A stretch of DNA of 9,872 nucleotides from Actinomycetota bacterium (GTDB taxonomy: Bacteria > Actinomycetota > Geothermincolia > Fen-727 > Anoxymicrobiaceae), in assembly GCA_016649525.1 (NCBI GenBank), contig JAENXM010000054.1:1-9872 (forward strand), in the 5' to 3' direction. The notes beneath the pieces were generated by a model. It was not told the origin of the DNA and made no database searches. It saw nothing but the letters and a program-made list of their open reading frames with translations. How positions within the stretch are numbered: the stretch's first letter is position 1; every line of letters begins with the position of its first letter. Below, one piece after another: positions 6,027 through 9,872 of the stretch. The translations under genes were made by a program, and so were the position numbers.

Positions 6027-7493
6027 GGGGCGAAGGTCCACGATGCGGACGGCCTTGAGGGATTCGTCGGGGTCGAATATCTCCGAGAGCTCCGCGAACT
6101 CTATCCTCGCCCTCATCTCGACCGCTCTCAGTATCCTCTGCTGGAGCTCTTCTTCGATGTCCTTTTCCGACCTGTCGGGAAGCTTCCCTACCCTGATGAC
6201 GAGCTCGTCGGGTGAATAAGGGTCGGAAGGGTCTTTCTTGGTGAAAACGACCTGGTACTCGGCGATACCGGCCGTGTTCGCTATCTCGTCCCTCAGTATC
6301 TCGGGGTTGATGAGGGTACCCTTCAGGTTGACCAGCTCGCTGGTCCTGGTAGCGTAGGTGCTCCCCACCGTGATCTGTGTCCGCGTGCCGGTCCTTCCGC
6401 AGAAGGGGCACGGCTCGTGCGTGATCGCGGCATAGTCCCCCACGACATACCGGAGGAGCACTGTCCCCGTCCGGTTGAGATGGGTTATCACCAGCAGGCC
6501 CACCTCGCCGTCCGGGAGCCGCTCGAGCGTTTTCTCGTCGACGACCTCGAAGAAGTAAAGGCCGTCGTCGGGGTTGTGACAGCCGCTGAACTCCTCGCAC
6601 TCGGACATCGCCCCCTGCATCTCGGTGAACCCGTATGAGTTGGCGATGAAAGGCCTGTCCGCCCCCATGTTCTCGAGGCGCCTGCGGACGTCGTCCCGCA
6701 TGCCTTTCGGGGCGGCCTCACCCAGCAACTCGACCCCGTGCACTTGAGAGTAGTCACGCCCCTCCTGTTCCGCTTTCATTATCACGCGCCGTATGAAGCT
6801 CGCTATGCCGACAAGCGCCTGTCCCTCGATCTTCTCGATGAGCTCGACGGCGTAATCCAGCGAGCGGTGTATCTTGAACTCGGGGTGAGGCATGCCGGTA
6901 CAGGCGAACGAGCCCTGGCCGTAAGGCATCATCGCGATTATGTCGCGGGCCCGGAAGAAACCGATATGGGGTATGGGGCCCAGTGGAAACAGGTTGACGA
7001 CGCGCGTGGTAGACAGCCCGCCGCCGATCTTTATGGCGCGGAAGATCAGCCGGTAGGTCGCATAGGCGTCGAGGATGGTGTTGTAGAAAGGGGTTGGGAT
7101 CCCGGTGGTGGTGCCCGTCGTGTACGTGACATCCCACAGCCAGTCGTAGAGCGTGGGATTGGAGAGCTTGAGGCGGAACGCCTCCGGATCGCTCATGTAG
7201 TCCGCCTTGCTAGTGAGCGGAAGCCGGACCAGGTCATCGACCGTCTCGATTTTGTCCGGGTCGATCTTCTCCCGTTTGAAGAGTCCCTTGTAGTAGGCGC
7301 TCCCGTCTTTGACCCGCTCCAGCTGGCGCCTGAGGTTCCCGTTTTGCAGGGCTCTTATCTCGTCGGGAGCCATGAAGTTCGGGTCGTCGGTGTCGGCGGC
7401 GTAGAGAGGTTCGTTCGCCAGTACCCGCTGTGTGTTCTCGGGGGTCGTCTCGATGATATCGTAGGATCCGTCGGGGTTCCCTAACCTCAGCAA
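6018..7493 (-). CDS. PaaK-like AMP-forming acyl/aryl-CoA ligase (lysine intact)
   Basis: This is a second member of the phenylacetate-CoA ligase / F390 synthetase family, only distantly like the one at 4345-5850. The 491 residues show an N-terminal extension of about 50 residues, then FKREKIDPDKIETVDDLVRL, the phosphate loop TTGTTTGIP (125-133), NSYGFTE (285-291), VGD (351-353), the cysteine pair CPFCG (362-366), NLKG (389-392) and a C-terminal SLKAVRIVDLR with the expected catalytic Lys480. The start appears to be TTG at 7491-7493. AAAGGTGG (7501-7508) precedes it by 7 bases and no in-frame ATG lies closer upstream. That ribosome-binding site overlaps the TAA of the 142-aa membrane-protein gene, 13 bases away, so the two are probably translationally coupled. 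The acid it activates cannot be told from sequence; coenzyme F420 adenylation is an alternative to CoA thioester formation. Confidence 0.9.
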   Translation of the reverse strand: MLRLGNPDGSYDIIETTPENTQRVLANEPLYAADTDDPNFMAPDEIRALQNGNLRRQLERVKDGSAYYKGLFKREKIDPDKIETVDDLVRLPLTSKADYMSDPEAFRLKLSNPTLYDWLWDVTYTTGTTTGIPTPFYNTILDAYATYRLIFRAIKIGGGLSTTRVVNLFPLGPIPHIGFFRARDIIAMMPYGQGSFACTGMPHPEFKIHRSLDYAVELIEKIEGQALVGIASFIRRVIMKAEQEGRDYSQVHGVELLGEAAPKGMRDDVRRRLENMGADRPFIANSYGFTEMQGAMSECEEFSGCHNPDDGLYFFEVVDEKTLERLPDGEVGLLVITHLNRTGTVLLRYVVGDYAAITHEPCPFCGRTGTRTQITVGSTYATRTSELVNLKGTLINPEILRDEIANTAGIAEYQVVFTKKDPSDPYSPDELVIRVGKLPDRSEKDIEEELQQRILRAVEMRARIEFAELSEIFDPDESLKAVRIVDLRPKE

Positions 7494-7506
7494 CTTGATA
7501 CCACCT

Positions 7507-7935
7507 TTAGCTCTCCTCTTTCTCCCATGACGGCGGCGGGATGGGTTCTACCTTGCTTTTCTTTTTCTTCCTGCGCTTGACGAGACCCCTCGGGAGAGTC
7601 ACCGCGAGGAAAATGACCCAGATGGCCGCGGGCAGCCCGGCCTGGAAAGCGGCTGACTTCAGGAAGCCCACCGCCTTGTCGGCCGCCTCTATAGCTTTGT
7701 CCATCCCGGCTTTCACGGATGCGCTGACGGTGGATAAAGCGGCTAGCTGGTCCTGGGCTGCATCTATCCCGCTCAGGGAGGCGTCCACCTGCTTCCGTAT
7801 GCCGCCGGCACGTTCTCTGAGAGAACGATTAACCTTCTTGAGCAACCTGCCTGCCATGTACAGGACAATGACCCCTATCGGGACGAACAGTACAAGGGCA
7901 ACGATGCCGATAATCTGGAAGACCTTGGCCGCCAA
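7507..7935 (-). CDS. Small protein with two membrane segments and a helical linker
   Basis: I do not recognise a specific family. The 142 residues start with a hydrophobic membrane helix (about 7-28, IIGIVALVLFVPIGVIVLYM). A mostly helical charged stretch follows (about 30-92, with repeated Ala, Lys and Asp, possibly amphipathic), then a second membrane helix (about 96-115). A strongly basic tail KRRKKKKSK (120-128) and a Pro-rich end PIPPPSWEKEES complete it. The basic tail suggests the C-terminus is cytoplasmic. The layout recalls DUF948-type proteins but has an extra membrane span, so I give no family name. The start is TTG at 7933-7935, with GGGGG 8 bases upstream; starting later would remove the first membrane helix. 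It is the first gene of a probable two-gene operon with the ligase at 6018-7493, whose ribosome-binding site overlaps its stop codon. Confidence 0.78.
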   Translation of the reverse strand: MAAKVFQIIGIVALVLFVPIGVIVLYMAGRLLKKVNRSLRERAGGIRKQVDASLSGIDAAQDQLAALSTVSASVKAGMDKAIEAADKAVGFLKSAAFQAGLPAAIWVIFLAVTLPRGLVKRRKKKKSKVEPIPPPSWEKEES

Positions 7936-7992
7936 GGTAAGTACCCCCTTGTTTTCTCGATGGTCCGGCGCTTTGAAATATCACCTGCGAAC

Positions 7993-8021
7993 AATATATC
8001 CGAAAGGATGGGTGAATCCAA
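7993..8021 (-). promoter_or_regulatory. Candidate promoter of the membrane protein / ligase operon
   Basis: Read on the minus strand, TTGGAT (8016-8021) and TATATT (7993-7998) are 17 bases apart. The -10 box matches 5 of 6 consensus bases; the -35 box matches only 3. The leader to the TTG at 7935 would be about 50 bases. This is the best placed promoter-like pair in the divergent gap, judged by eye. Confidence 0.35.
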
Positions 8022-8125
8022 GATTCCGGCTGGTATTGTTCACAGATGAGCGTAAGAAGGGCCTTTTTACCCCGGCGTTATCAGGCCGGGCCATAGTCAC
8101 GGGATGCTCGGTCTCCCGGATAATC

Positions 8126-8138
8126 TATAATGTTTATA
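8126..8138 (+). promoter_or_regulatory. Consensus -10 box within a small palindrome, upstream of the sensor gene
   Basis: A perfect TATAAT lies at 8126-8131 and overlaps the palindrome TATAA-TGT-TTATA (8126-8138). No good -35 box is found 16-18 bases upstream, so an activator or an alternative sigma factor may be needed. Transcription would begin close to 8138. That gives a leader of about 60 bases to the ATG at 8202, or almost none to the alternative ATG at 8142. Confidence 0.35.
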
Positions 8139-8201
8139 CCGATGAATGACGAACCCGGTACCGGCCACAAGATTACTCCTGGGGGAGAACAGGGCGATTT
8201 C

Positions 8202-9872
8202 ATGGATCTCAAGCGCGAGGTCGCCGGGTTCTTGCGCGCGCGCAAAGGTTACCTGATCGAACAGATCGATCGAGTGCTGAAGGGTACTGTGCCCGGTTAC
8301 GACGACCTTCCCGCGGAAGTCTTTGAGGACGTGCGGCAGTCCTTCCGCGAGTTCCTGCAGTTATCCATAGAGTACTACGAAGCTGATGAACTGCCGGTCA
8401 AGCACATAAAGAACGTTGCAGACGACATCGGGAGGAAGCGGGCCAGCCAGGGGATGCTGCTGCCGGCGGTTTTCGACGGGTTTGACGCGGCGGAGACGTT
8501 CGTATGGGAGAAGCTCACCGAAGCACTGTTACCCGGAGGCCGTTCCCCTTATGCGTGGATAGGGCTCGGCAAAATGAGGGACCGTTTCGGGAAGCTGGTA
8601 AGGCGCTCCCTCCGGAGGGCGTACGTGAAGGAGGAAACAGAAGCCGGCCGGAGGCAGCTCGAGGAGTTCCGCGCCCTGTCAAACCTGGGGCAGGTAATCG
8701 GCTCGACGTTCGACCTTGAGAAGGTACTCGGGCAGATACTCGAGGTGGCGACGGGACTTATGGAGTCGGGGATGGGCGCCGTCATGCTGCTTGACAGCAC
8801 CAAGAATTATCTGGAGCCTGTCGCCGATACCGGTCTTTCCCGCACCTGGACCCACAGGGATAGGGTGCCCGTGAAAACGAGCCTTTCCGGAGTGGCGATC
8901 CGCCGTAATGAATACGTGGTGGCGAAGGACGACGAGCTCGCCGCCTTTGAGCTGCCGAGGGCAGCGGGAGGCCGGAAGATACGCTCCGCGCTGTCCATAC
9001 CCATCACCGTGAACGAGGAGCCCATCGGCGTCATCGAGCTGTATGACACGGCACCCAGGGGATACACGGACCGGGACATCACGATGCTCATGGCTTTCGG
9101 CCCCCAGGCCGGTGTAGCGATAAAGAACGCCCGCTCGTTCCAGGAGGAGAGGAAGCGCAGGCGCCAGGCGACCATCATGACAGAGGTGGCCCAGGCCGTG
9201 AGCGAGACCAGGGACCTGGACGAGCTTCTGCAGACGATAGTGGAGAAGACGGCGGCGGCGCTCGGGGTGGACCGGTGCTCCTTGTTTCTCTACAACAGTG
9301 GGACCAGCTCACTGAACTTCGTGGCCGGATACGGACGCAGCACGCTCCAATCGTGGCTCTTACACCAGTTCAATATACCGATGGCCGAGCTCGGGGCCGC
9401 GACCGCCCGGGCGGTGCGTGAACGGAAGCCGGTCGTGGTCGATGCCATGGAGGAGGAGCCCAGCCTCGAGTTCCGGATCTTTCGCGGGCCCGGTGTCGAG
9501 TCCTATCTGCAGGTCCCCCTGTACGTGAAGGAAGAGCTGATAGGCCTTATGAGCCTCGAGTTCACCAGGGGAGAGGCGAAGTTCACTGGTGACGACATCG
9601 CCCTGGCGGAATCCCTGGCCCGCCAGGCGGCGGTAGCGATACAGAACAGGAGGCTCCAGGAGAAACTCTTCGAGCAGCAGCTGGCCATAAGGAATGCCGA
9701 GATGAACGAGAGGCTGTACCGCGAGAGGGAAAGGAGCGAGGCGATCCTGCGCGCGGCCCCCGACGCCGTTTTTCTCATAGACAGGAACATGAAGGTCCTT
9801 CTCGTGAACCCCGCCGCGGAGTTCTTGACCGGCTGGAGCCTGGAGGAGGCGAGGGGGCGCGGCTGTCACAAG
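8202..9872 (+). CDS. Multi-domain sensor protein: RsbRD_N-like, GAF, GAF, PAS (3' partial)
   Basis: This is a cytoplasmic signalling protein whose output domain lies beyond the window. The frame is open without a stop to the last base (557 residues from the chosen start). A helical N-terminal part (about 1-145, MDLKREVAGFLRARKGYLIE onward) resembles the RsbRD_N domain of stress-response regulators. A first GAF domain covers about 155-312, ending in GPQAGVAIKNARSF. A second covers about 322-483, with GVDRCSLFLY and ending in ARQAAVAIQNRRL. A charged coiled-coil linker (about 484-512) follows, then the start of a PAS domain (SEAILRAAPDAVFLIDRNMK onward). GAF domains bind small ligands and PAS domains sense ligand or redox signals. 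A histidine kinase, PP2C phosphatase or GGDEF output is typical after this layout. Start: the ATG at 8202 has AGGG at 7 bases and GGGGGAG at 14. An in-frame ATG at 8142 adds 20 polar residues but has no ribosome-binding site. No membrane segment is seen. Confidence 0.88.
   Translation, partial: MDLKREVAGFLRARKGYLIEQIDRVLKGTVPGYDDLPAEVFEDVRQSFREFLQLSIEYYEADELPVKHIKNVADDIGRKRASQGMLLPAVFDGFDAAETFVWEKLTEALLPGGRSPYAWIGLGKMRDRFGKLVRRSLRRAYVKEETEAGRRQLEEFRALSNLGQVIGSTFDLEKVLGQILEVATGLMESGMGAVMLLDSTKNYLEPVADTGLSRTWTHRDRVPVKTSLSGVAIRRNEYVVAKDDELAAFELPRAAGGRKIRSALSIPITVNEEPIGVIELYDTAPRGYTDRDITMLMAFGPQAGVAIKNARSFQEERKRRRQATIMTEVAQAVSETRDLDELLQTIVEKTAAALGVDRCSLFLYNSGTSSLNFVAGYGRSTLQSWLLHQFNIPMAELGAATARAVRERKPVVVDAMEEEPSLEFRIFRGPGVESYLQVPLYVKEELIGLMSLEFTRGEAKFTGDDIALAESLARQAAVAIQNRRLQEKLFEQQLAIRNAEMNERLYRERERSEAILRAAPDAVFLIDRNMKVLLVNPAAEFLTGWSLEEARGRGCHK

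Noticed and set aside
6738..7484. Long open frame (248 codons) on the plus strand opposite the second ligase
   Set aside because: It is a codon-bias shadow of the GC-rich ligase gene, with no recognisable domain; the ligase on the other strand is certain.
8071..8090. CCCGGC/GCCGGG hairpin as a terminator
   Set aside because: The T-run lies before the stem on the plus strand and neither strand has a T tract after it; it sits between divergent genes where no transcript should end.

Overview
The window looks like a bacterial chromosome with fairly high GC content. It starts at the tail of a ribosomal-protein operon (rpoA, rplQ) and runs into an accessory region with no obvious single pathway. 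The long GC-rich open frames, the RsbRD_N/GAF/PAS style sensor and the PaaK/F390-synthetase-like ligases would fit a deep-branching, probably anaerobic Actinomycetota lineage. That placement is inference. A Chloroflexota or Firmicutes-type genome cannot be excluded without a tree of RpoA or L17.

Layout. (1) Positions 1-1258, plus strand: rpoA, missing its first residues at the window edge, then rplQ (ribosomal protein L17). (2) 1242-4180, minus strand: a two-gene unit. A 705-aa glycoside hydrolase of the GH42/GH35 beta-galactosidase type is followed after 2 bases by an unrecognised 272-aa protein, whose 3' end overlaps the 3' end of rplQ by 17 bases. (3) 4181-4344: a divergent intergenic region with a 15-bp inverted repeat built on the near-palindrome GGGGTCWGACCCC, and a likely promoter for the next gene. 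(4) 4345-5850, plus strand: a PaaK-like AMP-forming ligase in which the usual C-terminal catalytic lysine appears to be glutamine. (5) 5851-6017: a convergent intergenic region with a 19-bp imperfect inverted repeat and a compact GC-rich hairpin. (6) 6018-7935, minus strand: a second PaaK-like ligase preceded by a 142-aa protein with two membrane segments. Both appear to start at TTG, and the ligase ribosome-binding site overlaps the upstream stop codon. (7) 7936-8201: a divergent promoter region. (8) 8202 to the window end, plus strand: a sensor protein with a helical RsbRD_N-like region, two GAF domains and the start of a PAS domain. It is cut by the window edge and its output domain is not visible.

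How the genes fit together. rpoA and rplQ are the conserved end of the ribosomal operon. The hydrolase pair probably handles an oligosaccharide or glycoside in the cytoplasm, since no signal peptide is seen. The two ligases are probably acyl- or aryl-CoA ligases, or relatives that adenylate another acid, and they differ in the key lysine. No phenylacetate or other aromatic degradation genes lie beside them, so the substrate is open. No mobile-element enzyme, CRISPR array, tRNA or rRNA is seen. I did not find a clearly new multi-gene system. The best leads are the lysine-less ligase, the membrane protein coupled to a ligase, and the unrecognised 272-aa protein.
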